In this document: positions 7,620 to 14,182 of the stretch, piece after piece
Layout of the letters: the number at the start of each line of letters is the position of its first letter
How positions within the stretch are numbered: position 1 is the stretch's first letter
NCBI GenBank assembly: GCA_963842295.1
Contig: CAWJFY010000003.1
Location: forward strand, 1-31,556
DNA length: 31,556 nucleotides
Source of the DNA: JAJNBA01 sp963842295
GTDB taxonomy: Bacteria; Actinomycetota; UBA4738; HRBIN12
Direction: 5' to 3'
Notes under the pieces: generated by a model
What the model was told of the DNA's origin: nothing
Database searches by the model: none
The model's input: the letters and a program-made list of their open reading frames with translations, nothing else
Program-made: the position numbers and the translations under genes

Positions 7620-7722
7620 ACCCTGGTGGGTGGAGTTCTACCAGGCCTTTCGCGGATCCCAGGAGTGATTCCGGGAGAACGGTAGGGGTCAAAGTCGTGG
7701 CCGAAGAGCTGTCCGATTCCAT

Positions 7723-7780
7723 CGTGGAGACGTGCACGCTGACGCAAGGGAAGCGTGAGGTTCAAGTCCTCCAGCGACTT
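7723..7780 (+). repeat. Possible decayed tRNA-like repeat relic (copy 5)
   Basis: The block carries GACGTGCACGCTGACGC, then GGGAAGCGTGAGG and TTCAAGTCCTCCAGCGA. This lines up with the 3' part of the tRNA-derived repeats: a GAC-like anticodon context, a T-arm GAGG-TTCAAGT-CCTC and the start of the acceptor strand. The CCCACCA end and the conserved upstream block are missing. It ends exactly at the stop codon of the minus-strand gene that follows. The match is partial and may be chance. Confidence 0.35.
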
Positions 7781-8236
7781 CTAGCGAATCTCTGGATCAG
7801 AGACGTGAAAGTCTGTCTGCTTCTCGGCGCCGTAGTAGCGGGCGTGTAGGTAGTTGCGATCGGCGAGGACTCGCAAGGCCTTGCGTGCGTCGTCATCCTC
7901 AGGCATGCGCAACCACAACGCGGATCGATCCTCACGTGCGTATTCGAGGTAAAGGTCTCGACCCTCGGAGTCGTCCACGATGGAGCCGACCACCTTGTCT
8001 GTGACGGTCCGCCGCGACACGTAGACCTCATAGTTCTCCAGTATCTGTTTGCCTGCGTAGACCTTGATGTCGCGCTGTGCGAACCCGGCGGTGAGAAGCT
8101 CAGCCTCGGCTCGTCGAGCCTCCTCGGCATCGGACAGGATCACGACGAGGTAGCCCTCGGGTCGGAACTTCCACGGATGAGGCGAGGGGTCGTCAAGATA
8201 GAAGTCCAGCGGGAAGGTGTTGGCATCTTCGTCCAT
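7781..8236 (-). CDS. Small alpha/beta protein, GSP17M-like
   Basis: This 151-residue soluble protein opens with an acidic stretch (MDEDANTFPLDFYLDD). It then has GYLVVILSDAEEARRAEAEL, a second strand DIKVYAGKQIL, a middle segment ending ALWLRMPEDDDARKALRVLA, and a C-terminal NYLHARYYGAEKQTDF. The strand-helix-strand order and the closing Tyr-Tyr-Gly resemble the GSP17M-like protein at 5731-6153, so the two are probably remote paralogues. The ATG at 8236 has GGAGG seven bases upstream. The function is unknown; I infer a stress-related role only from the family and the neighbouring universal stress protein. Confidence 0.68.
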   Translation of the reverse strand: MDEDANTFPLDFYLDDPSPHPWKFRPEGYLVVILSDAEEARRAEAELLTAGFAQRDIKVYAGKQILENYEVYVSRRTVTDKVVGSIVDDSEGRDLYLEYAREDRSALWLRMPEDDDARKALRVLADRNYLHARYYGAEKQTDFHVSDPEIR

Positions 8237-8379
8237 GAGCGACCTCCTACGAACCCTCGCACAAACGACTCGAAGGAATCCCCGGGTTCGAGTCCCTCAG
8301 GGTTCGATATATCGACGCGACCGATGAGTCGCAGGGGGCCCGGTGGCCGGAGGTTCCGCGAGATCGGCGTGGAGAACCA

Positions 8380-8556
8380 GTCAACCAGGTCAAGGAGCCG
8401 ACCGAAACAGGCGGTAGCCGACGGTACTCCTGTGACACCTCACGGATGCTCTGAGCTGCAGAAGTCCTGGTCAGGGCGTTGTGCATCCCTTCCCTGACAC
8501 CGGAAGAGGTCAGAGGTTCAGATCCTCTAGCGCCCACCAGCAAAAGCCCAGCTCAG
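8380..8556 (+). repeat. tRNA-Val(GAC)-derived dispersed repeat, copy 2
   Basis: The copy starts GTCAACCAGGTCAAGGAG and keeps the block GACGGTACTCCTGTGACACC. The tRNA part has CTTCC-CTGACACC-GGAAG (8489-8506) with an eight-base loop, one more than normal, a T-arm AGAGG-TTCAGAT-CCTCT, then AGCGCCC-ACCA ending at 8539. A tail, CAAAAGCCCAGCTCAG, follows. The flanking 8237-8379 and 8557-8684 show no gene. Confidence 0.8.
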
Positions 8557-8684
8557 AAGGCCTCTCGCTGTCCCGGAGTCTCGCCCAGGAACAGCCTCGG
8601 GGACTCTCTCAGATGCTCAAGCGCGGATAGGAAGCGACCGACTCCATACAGAAGGACTTCAGACCCGGGAGCGTAGGGAACCGA

Positions 8685-9125
8685 ATGGGCTCGAGCGCGA
8701 TCGCCAGGCACGCCTGTGCCTACGCGGGCGTGGCCCTCGTCCTCGCGGCCTGTTCCCCTTCCACCACGGGTCCCTCCGGGCCGGTCTTCGACGTCAGGAT
8801 CAAGGATTTCAAGATCCTTCCGTCGAGCGACTCGGCGCCCGCCGGCCTGGTGACGCTCAGCGTGTCGAACATGGGACCCACCATGCACGAGTTCGTCGTC
8901 GTGCGAACCGATCTCCCGGACGACGATCTGCCGATCGGGGTCGACGGCCTCAGCGTCGACGAGGACGGCCTGGAGCCGGTCGACGAGATCGAGGGCATCG
9001 AGGACGGGACGTCCGGGCAGGTGACCGTCCGGCTCGAGCCAGGACGCTACGTGTTCTTCTGCAACTTTGAGGGGCACTACCTCGCCGGGATGAACGCCGG
9101 CGTCGAGGTGACCGACGATGCCTGA
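8685..9125 (+). CDS. Cupredoxin-like (blue copper) lipoprotein
   Basis: The 146-residue precursor has a signal peptide ending in a lipobox, VLAAC (Cys23), so it should be lipid-anchored on the outer face of the membrane. The mature part is a beta-rich cupredoxin domain with all four expected type-1 copper ligands: His68 in MHEF, then Cys126, His131 and Met136 in FFCNFEGHYLAGM. The spacing C-x4-H-x4-M is that of sulfocyanin-like proteins. An acidic insert lies between the strands (about residues 73-105). Relatives transfer electrons or bind copper. The ribosome site is weak. Its last eight bases overlap the start of the GGDEF/EAL gene, so the two are almost certainly translationally coupled, suggesting that its redox or copper state is linked to c-di-GMP signalling. 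Confidence 0.85.
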   Translation: MGSSAIARHACAYAGVALVLAACSPSTTGPSGPVFDVRIKDFKILPSSDSAPAGLVTLSVSNMGPTMHEFVVVRTDLPDDDLPIGVDGLSVDEDGLEPVDEIEGIEDGTSGQVTVRLEPGRYVFFCNFEGHYLAGMNAGVEVTDDA

Positions 9126-11514
9126 GTCCGACGGCGAGACCCTAGTCCAGCCCCGCAGAAGGAAGCGAGGATCGGCGCTGCCAGGCGATCTTCGGACCGA
9201 CCGCAGGGTGCTTGCGATCCTCGCCGTCTACCTCGTTGTGGTCACGGCGATCGTGGCCTACACGTCGACTTCCATCGCGGAGGAACAAGGGTCGGCGCTC
9301 GTCGTCAACATCGCGGCCCGGCAGCGGGCGCTCGCCGATCGCTACGTCAGCGACATCCTCCTCGTGACGAACGGGTTCGCGGCCGATCCCAGGGATGCCG
9401 CCGAGGATCTCCGCGAGAACGCCGCGCTGCTCCTCGGCGGCGGGACCGGCGTCTCGGTGCACGGCGCCGACCTCGAGATCGACGTCGATCCGGCGAGCGA
9501 CCCCCGAGTCGTCGCCAAGCTCCAGCAGGATCAGCGCCTCATCGAGAAGCTCATCGGCATCGGCGAAGACCTGCTGGCCCTCGAGCCCGGCGATCCGCGG
9601 TTCGACGACATGGTGTTGGACCTGCGCGTCGCCGGCGCGCTCGTCACCACCGTGTCGAACGACGCCGTCGGCAAGATGACGGGAGACACGGAAGGCAGGT
9701 TCCGTCGCCTCGTGACGGTCGCGCTCGCTCTCGGTGTTCTCGGTGGGCTCTGCGCGCTCTGGATGGGCCTGTCGATGCGACGGGCCGGGATCCGGCGCTC
9801 GTCGACGTTCCGATCGCTCGTCCACAACACCTCCGACCTCATCACGGTCGTCGACGCGGGCGGGGCGATCGCGTACCAGAGCCCATCGTCCGAGCGCCTC
9901 GTCGGCGTCGGCGCGGAGAAGCTGATCGGGACCGCGTTCCGCGACCTCGTGCATGCCGACGACCGGACGTACTACGACGCGCTCGTCCTGAACGCGAGCG
10001 GCCAGCCGAACGGTGTGGTGGATGCTCAGTTCCGGCTACGGCACGCCGACGGCTCGATGCGGCACGTCCATGCGATCGTCAGCAACCTCACCAGCGACCC
10101 CGCGGTCGCCGGCCTCGTCTTCAACACGCGGGACGTTACGGATCGGCGCCGTCTCGAGGAGCAGCTCGAGCATCAGGCCTTCTTCGACTCGCTGACGGGC
10201 CTGCCGAACCGCGCCGTGTTTCGCGATCGGCTCCAGCATGCCCTCGCGCGGGCGGAGCGCAACAGCGACGGGATCGCGGTCCTGCTGCTGGACCTGGACG
10301 GCTTCAAGATGGTGAACGACAGTATGGGTCACGACGCCGGCGACGAGCTCCTCTTCGAGGTCGGACGCCGCATCGCCGCCTGCTGTCGCGCGAGCGATAC
10401 GGTCGCGCGCCTGGGCGGCGACGAGTTCGCGGTCCTGCTCGAGGATGCGGTCTCCGAGGTCGCCGCGGTCCAGCTGGCGGCGCGGCTCCGGGAGTCGCTC
10501 GCTGCGATGTTCGAGATCCGTGGTCGCGAGGTCTTCATCGGGGCGAGCACCGGCGTTGCGCTGGCGGCCGAGTCGAACGCGGGACCGGACGACCTCATCC
10601 GTAACGCGGACACGGCGATGTATGCGGCCAAGACCGCCGGGAAGGACCGGTACGAGGTCTTCCAGCCAGAGATGCACGAACGCACCGTCGAGTTCTTCGA
10701 GATCCAGGCGGATCTGAAGCACGCGCTCGTCCGCGGCGAGCTCCTGCTCCACTACCAGCCCATCGTGGACCTGGAAACCGGCGAGATACACGGGGTCGAG
10801 GCCCTCATCCGCTGGCAACATCCGACGCGTGGTCTCGTCATGCCGATGTCGTTCATCCTCATCGCGGAGGAGACCGGGATGATCGTCCCCCTGGGGGTGT
10901 GGGTCCTTGGGGAGGCCTGCCGCCAGGCGGTCGCGTGGCGCGCGTCCGTGCCGGGCGCGTCGGGTCTCACCATGAACGTGAACCTGTCGACGCGTCAGCT
11001 CCTCGAACCCGACCTGGTGCCCCGGGTCGCCGAGGTCCTCCGCGAGTCGGGGCTCGACCCGGCGGCCCTGACGCTCGAGATGACCGAGGGAAGCCTGATG
11101 CAGGATCTCGAACTGACGGCGGCCAAGCTTGGGGCGTTGAAGGACCTCGGGATCGGACTGGCGCTCGACGACTTCGGCACCGGATCGTCCTCGCTCGGGC
11201 ACCTGCGCCAGTTCCCGATCGACGTGCTCAAGATCGACAAGTCGTTCGTCGACGGGGTAGTGCATGAGGACAGCGACGAGTCCGTGCTCGTCCGGGCGAT
11301 CGTCGAGCTGGCCCGGACGCTTCGGCTCGGGAGCGTCGCCGAGGGCATCGAGTCGCCCGATCAGGTCACGGCCCTGCGGCGAGCGAACTGCACCCGCGGG
11401 CAGGGCTACCTTTTCGGAAGGCCGATGCCTCCAGACGATCTCGAGAGCCTTCTGCGCAGCCAGCGATCCGGAGACGCCGACAGCTCCGTCGACGCCCCCT
11501 CGACGTTCGTTTGA
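9118..11514 (+). CDS. Membrane PilJ-like/PAS/GGDEF/EAL c-di-GMP protein
   Basis: The 798 residues hold TM1 (31-49), an extracytoplasmic sensor whose start, VVNIAARQRALADRYVSDIL, resembles PilJ-type sensors, TM2 (about 199-218), a PAS domain (about 231-345), GGDEF (about 352-510) and EAL (about 530-775). The GGDEF motif is intact at 433-437, with an allosteric I-site RASD at 424-427 exactly five residues before it. The EAL domain keeps EAL (561-563), NVNLS, EMTE, DDFGTG (684-689), KIDKSF, AEGIE and the QGYLFGRP end. Both synthesis and hydrolysis of c-di-GMP are therefore possible. The ATG lies in the final codons of the cupredoxin lipoprotein gene. The sensor domain faces the same compartment as that lipoprotein, so it may read the lipoprotein's state; this is inference. 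Confidence 0.93.
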   Translation: MPESDGETLVQPRRRKRGSALPGDLRTDRRVLAILAVYLVVVTAIVAYTSTSIAEEQGSALVVNIAARQRALADRYVSDILLVTNGFAADPRDAAEDLRENAALLLGGGTGVSVHGADLEIDVDPASDPRVVAKLQQDQRLIEKLIGIGEDLLALEPGDPRFDDMVLDLRVAGALVTTVSNDAVGKMTGDTEGRFRRLVTVALALGVLGGLCALWMGLSMRRAGIRRSSTFRSLVHNTSDLITVVDAGGAIAYQSPSSERLVGVGAEKLIGTAFRDLVHADDRTYYDALVLNASGQPNGVVDAQFRLRHADGSMRHVHAIVSNLTSDPAVAGLVFNTRDVTDRRRLEEQLEHQAFFDSLTGLPNRAVFRDRLQHALARAERNSDGIAVLLLDLDGFKMVNDSMGHDAGDELLFEVGRRIAACCRASDTVARLGGDEFAVLLEDAVSEVAAVQLAARLRESLAAMFEIRGREVFIGASTGVALAAESNAGPDDLIRNADTAMYAAKTAGKDRYEVFQPEMHERTVEFFEIQADLKHALVRGELLLHYQPIVDLETGEIHGVEALIRWQHPTRGLVMPMSFILIAEETGMIVPLGVWVLGEACRQAVAWRASVPGASGLTMNVNLSTRQLLEPDLVPRVAEVLRESGLDPAALTLEMTEGSLMQDLELTAAKLGALKDLGIGLALDDFGTGSSSLGHLRQFPIDVLKIDKSFVDGVVHEDSDESVLVRAIVELARTLRLGSVAEGIESPDQVTALRRANCTRGQGYLFGRPMPPDDLESLLRSQRSGDADSSVDAPSTFV

Positions 11515-11517
11515 CGA

Positions 11518-11531
11518 CCCCCAGATGGGGG
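11518..11531 (+). terminator. Short GC hairpin after the GGDEF/EAL gene
   Basis: CCCCC-AGAT-GGGGG starts four bases after the stop codon. The stem is perfect but only five pairs, and no T-run follows, so it is at most a weak transcript end or a 3' stabilising hairpin. Confidence 0.3.
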
Positions 11532-11675
11532 CGATGCTCGATGCTGGCCCGCGGCTCTTCGCCGGGTGATCAGCTGTCCATACTGCAGGACGAGGCAGGC
11601 TAGTAGCGGACGCGCTGCGGCTCGACGACCTCCGGCGCAGGTTCACCCGACAGTCGGCGGAGTGCCCGTGCCTTG

Positions 11676-11836
11676 GTCAACACCAGGTGAAGGAGCCGAC
11701 CGATGCGGACGGTACTCGACGGTACTCCTGTGAATCCTGCAGATGCCCGAAGCTGCGGATTCGCTGGTCAGCGGGTTACCCGTGCTTTCCTTGACGCGGA
11801 AGAGGTCGGGGGTTCAGATCCTCCAGCGCCCACCAG
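11676..11836 (+). repeat. tRNA-Val(GAC)-derived dispersed repeat, copy 3
   Basis: The copy starts GTCAACACCAGGTGAAGG and contains the clearest ten-base-period tandem, GGTACTCGACGGTACTCC. The tRNA part is TTTCC-TTGACGC-GGAAG (anticodon GAC at 11793-11795), a T-arm GGGGG-TTCAGAT-CCTCC and AGCGCCC-ACCA. Base changes in the T-stem keep pairing (CCTCC against GGGGG, one G-T). The conserved tail after the CCA is largely missing. It ends 64 bases before deoC. Confidence 0.8.
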
Positions 11837-11900
11837 CAACAGCTAGAGGGCCACCGGGCGGTGTCAAGACGTTTCGGCGGGCGTCGTCCAAGATGACCGC

Positions 11901-12602
11901 ATGGAACTCGCTCTTACCGTCGACGACGTCTCGTACGAGCAACTGGCCAAGACGATCGACCACTCCCTCTTGAGACCGGAGCTCATGCTGAGTGAGGTGC
12001 AGGAGGGGTGCGAGCTTGCCGCGAGGTACGACGTCGCGTCGGTCTGCGTTCGTCCCGCAGACGTCGAACTCGCGGCCGAGCTTCTCCCCGGTAGTTCGGT
12101 GGCTGTGGGGACGGTCGTTGGTTTCCCCCACGGCGCACATACGACGGCGACGAAAGCCTTCGAGGCCGAGCGTGCATTGGCCGCCGGGGCGTCCGAGCTG
12201 GACATGGTCATCAACATCGGCTGGCTGCGATCCGGTGAGGACGCGCGAGTCGCCGATGACATCGAGGCCGTGGTGCGCTTGGCCGGCGGCGCTGCGCTCG
12301 TCAAGGTGATCCTCGAGAACGCATACCTGAGCGACGACGAGAAGCTGCGGGGTTGCCAGATCGCCGAATCGGCGGGGGCCGACTTCGTGAAGACCTCGAC
12401 CGGCTTCGCGCCGGGAGGCGCGACGATGGAGGATCTCCGGCTGATGAGGGAGGCTGTTTCGCCGCGGGTCCGCGTGAAGGCCGCCGGCGGCGTGCGCACG
12501 CTCGACGCTCTCCTGGAGGTCATCTCCGTCGGAGTCGACCGCATCGGCGCCACCCAGACCGCCGCGATCCTCGACGAGTACCGTTCGCGAACCGGCGCCT
12601 GA
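11901..12602 (+). CDS. deoC: Deoxyribose-phosphate aldolase
   Basis: The 233-residue class I aldolase cleaves 2-deoxy-D-ribose 5-phosphate to glyceraldehyde 3-phosphate and acetaldehyde. The catalytic residues are present: the Schiff-base lysine in DFVKTSTGF (K164), the second lysine in VKAAGGVR (K193) and the aspartate in ELDMVINIG (D101). Length and order match bacterial DeoC. There is no ribosome binding site; CAAGAT lies six bases before the ATG, so the transcript may be leaderless. The gene precedes a ROK repressor and a sugar ABC operon, which suggests an aldol-cleavage step in that pathway, either for a deoxysugar or for nucleoside sugars. It does not overlap its neighbours, so it may have its own promoter. 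Confidence 0.95.
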   Translation: MELALTVDDVSYEQLAKTIDHSLLRPELMLSEVQEGCELAARYDVASVCVRPADVELAAELLPGSSVAVGTVVGFPHGAHTTATKAFEAERALAAGASELDMVINIGWLRSGEDARVADDIEAVVRLAGGAALVKVILENAYLSDDEKLRGCQIAESAGADFVKTSTGFAPGGATMEDLRLMREAVSPRVRVKAAGGVRTLDALLEVISVGVDRIGATQTAAILDEYRSRTGA

Positions 12603-12616
12603 GCGATCAGCCACTG

Positions 12617-12679
12617 AGGTCGGCCCCGAACGGCCCCTCAGGGTCAAGACTCTCCCGGGGTCAAGGTGCGGGCCGACCT
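12617..12679 (+). terminator. Inverted repeat between deoC and the ROK gene
   Basis: AGGTCGGCCC (12617-12626) pairs perfectly with GGGCCGACCT (12670-12679). The 43-base interior holds a competing CCCCG/CGGGG pairing and two copies of GGGTCAAG. The position just after deoC suits a transcript end, but there is no T-run and the loop is long, so a regulatory structure is equally possible. Confidence 0.35.
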
Positions 12680-12780
12680 TGATATCCGCGGGTCCGGTCC
12701 CAGGCTCTGTCTGAGGCCGCCTATCGCGAACTCGCGAGGAGATACGCCGAACGGTCTCGAGTCGTCGCCCTTAGTAAGTC

Positions 12781-12828
12781 AACTTCGTTCATGAAACGCC
12801 AATCTTTCGACATTGACAGGTCGAAGTT
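12781..12828. promoter_or_regulatory. Candidate ROK operator (split inverted repeat)
   Basis: AACTTCG (12781-12787) and its complement CGAAGTT (12822-12828) are centred 41 bases apart, about four helical turns. They flank the -35 box of the ROK promoter, and the right arm lies in the promoter spacer. A perfect TTCATGAA (12788-12795) lies beside the left arm. ROK repressors usually bind AT-richer dyads and autoregulate, which fits; the protein that binds is not shown. Confidence 0.4.
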
Positions 12829-12842
12829 CGTCCTCCTAAACT
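12813..12842 (+). promoter_or_regulatory. Promoter of the ROK gene, leaderless start
   Basis: TTGACA (12813-12818), an 18-base spacer and TAAACT (12837-12842) form the best housekeeping-type promoter in the window. The ATG lies six bases after the -10, where transcription would begin, and no Shine-Dalgarno precedes it. The mRNA is therefore probably leaderless. Confidence 0.7.
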
Positions 12843-12848
12843 CCGGGC

Positions 12849-14066
12849 ATGGCGAGGCCGCCCGAAGCAGGCGTCTCCATCGGTTCCTCCGGAGACCTGT
12901 TGCGGCTCATCGTGGCCGGAAAAGCCAAGACGCGGGCGGAACTCGCACTGATCACCGGTCTTGCGCGCTCGACGGTCTCACAGCGCGTGGACGCGCTGGT
13001 CCAACGGGGTTGGCTCGTCGAGGCGGGGGAGGCCCCGTCCACCGGGGGCCGCAGGCCAACCGTCCTCGCGTTCAATCGGGACGGGGGGAATATCCTCGTG
13101 GCCGACGTCGGTGCCACCCACTCTCGGATCGCCGTCGCGGACCTAGCCGGGACGCCGCTCGCCGAGTCGCGTGGGGACATGAACGTCGCCTCAGGTCCCC
13201 ACAAGGTGCTCGAGTGGGTTTACGACCGTTTCCAGGCGCTTCTTGCCGAGGTGGGCCGAGCGGACTCCGACGTCCGTGGGATCGGGATGGGAGTCCCTAC
13301 GCCGGTGGAGTTCGGCACCGGACGGCCGGTCCACCCGCCGATCATGCCTGGATGGGACAACTTCGGGATCCCCGAGTGGTTCGGGGAGCGGCTCGACGTG
13401 CCGGTTCTCGTCGACAACGACGTGAACATCATGGCGGTGGGCGAGCATTGGTCGAGCTGGGCCGACCAGGAGAGCCTCCTCTTCATCAAGATCGGCACCG
13501 GCATCGGATGCGGCCTCATCACCGGTTGGCGGATCCATCGCGGAGCGCAGGGAGCCGCCGGCGACATCGGCCACGTCCGCGTCGCAGGGTACGAGGAGAT
13601 CCTCTGCGAGTGCGGGAATCATGGCTGCCTCGAGTCGGTCGCCTCAGGCAGGGCGCTTGCTCGGCAGCTCACCGCCCTGGGCACCGAGGCGAAGGACGGA
13701 CGCGATGTGGTCCGCCTCGCCAAGTCCGGCAACCGGAACGCATTGCGTCTCGTGCGCGATGCGGGGCGGATCATAGGTGGAGTGCTCGCGGCCGCGGTCA
13801 ACCTGCTGAACCCGGCGATCATCGTGATCGGAGGCGACGTGGCCGAGGCCGACCAGCATCTGCTCGCCGGTATCAGGGAGGCGGTGTACGGGCGTTCCAC
13901 TCCGCTCGCGACACGGGCTCTGAAGATCGAGAAGAGCGTCCTCGGTGACCGGGCAGGGATGGTCGGGGCGGCGATCATGATCAGCGAGCGCCTGGTCTCG
14001 CCCGAGGTCGTGGATGGAGCGCTGGCATTCGATGCCGGCCGCGAGGGAGGTGAGAGTAGGCGCTGA
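12849..14066 (+). CDS. ROK-family transcriptional regulator
   Basis: The 405 residues begin with a winged-helix DNA-binding domain (about 12-68; TRAELALITGLARSTVSQRV is the helix-turn-helix). The ROK sugar-kinase-like domain follows, with ILVADVGATHSRIAVADL as the phosphate-binding loop, DNDVN, and GTGIGCGLI. The zinc motif is C-x-C-x4-C-x-E (C253, C255, C260), with the metal-binding His in GDIGHVRV. ROK proteins of this type (NagC/XylR-like) repress sugar genes and release DNA on binding a sugar. It lies between deoC and the sugar ABC operon, all codirectional, so it is the likely local regulator. No Shine-Dalgarno is present; a strong promoter ends six bases before the ATG. Confidence 0.92.
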   Translation: MARPPEAGVSIGSSGDLLRLIVAGKAKTRAELALITGLARSTVSQRVDALVQRGWLVEAGEAPSTGGRRPTVLAFNRDGGNILVADVGATHSRIAVADLAGTPLAESRGDMNVASGPHKVLEWVYDRFQALLAEVGRADSDVRGIGMGVPTPVEFGTGRPVHPPIMPGWDNFGIPEWFGERLDVPVLVDNDVNIMAVGEHWSSWADQESLLFIKIGTGIGCGLITGWRIHRGAQGAAGDIGHVRVAGYEEILCECGNHGCLESVASGRALARQLTALGTEAKDGRDVVRLAKSGNRNALRLVRDAGRIIGGVLAAAVNLLNPAIIVIGGDVAEADQHLLAGIREAVYGRSTPLATRALKIEKSVLGDRAGMVGAAIMISERLVSPEVVDGALAFDAGREGGESRR

Positions 14067-14080
14067 TTGGATTGCGGAGC

Positions 14081-14094
14081 GGCGTGAGCACGCC
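14081..14094. promoter_or_regulatory. 14-bp dyad before the sugar-binding protein gene
   Basis: GGCGTG-AG-CACGCC is a perfect dyad, located 89-102 bases before the ATG of the sugar-binding lipoprotein and just after the ROK stop codon. It could be an operator for the transport operon. It does not resemble the split repeat upstream of the ROK gene. Confidence 0.35.
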
Positions 14095-14182
14095 TACCTT
14101 TCGAGGGGGCATCCGGTCAGTTCCACCGGTTCATAGCGCGATCGACCGGCTCTGACGAAGGGCGAGGGGAAGGGGTAGGTAT

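Noticed and set aside
8279..8300. T-arm-like GGGTTCGAGTCCC before repeat copy 2
   Set aside because: Only three stem pairs and no anticodon arm upstream at the right distance; could be chance.
3779..8556. CRISPR array formed by the repeated units
   Set aside because: Repeats are about 160 bp and kilobases apart with genes between them; there are no short regular spacers and no cas genes.
10036..11646. Long minus-strand open frame of 536 codons
   Set aside because: It is the antisense shadow of the intact GGDEF/EAL gene, as expected in high-GC DNA.
11743..11973. Open frames across the repeats (for example one ending in a Gly-Val-Gln-Ile-Leu-Gln-Arg-Pro-Pro-like peptide, and minus-strand frames with Asp-Leu-Asn-Leu-Arg-Pro-Leu)
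   Set aside because: Such peptides are well-known false genes produced by translating tRNA 3' ends; the DNA here is the tRNA-derived repeat.
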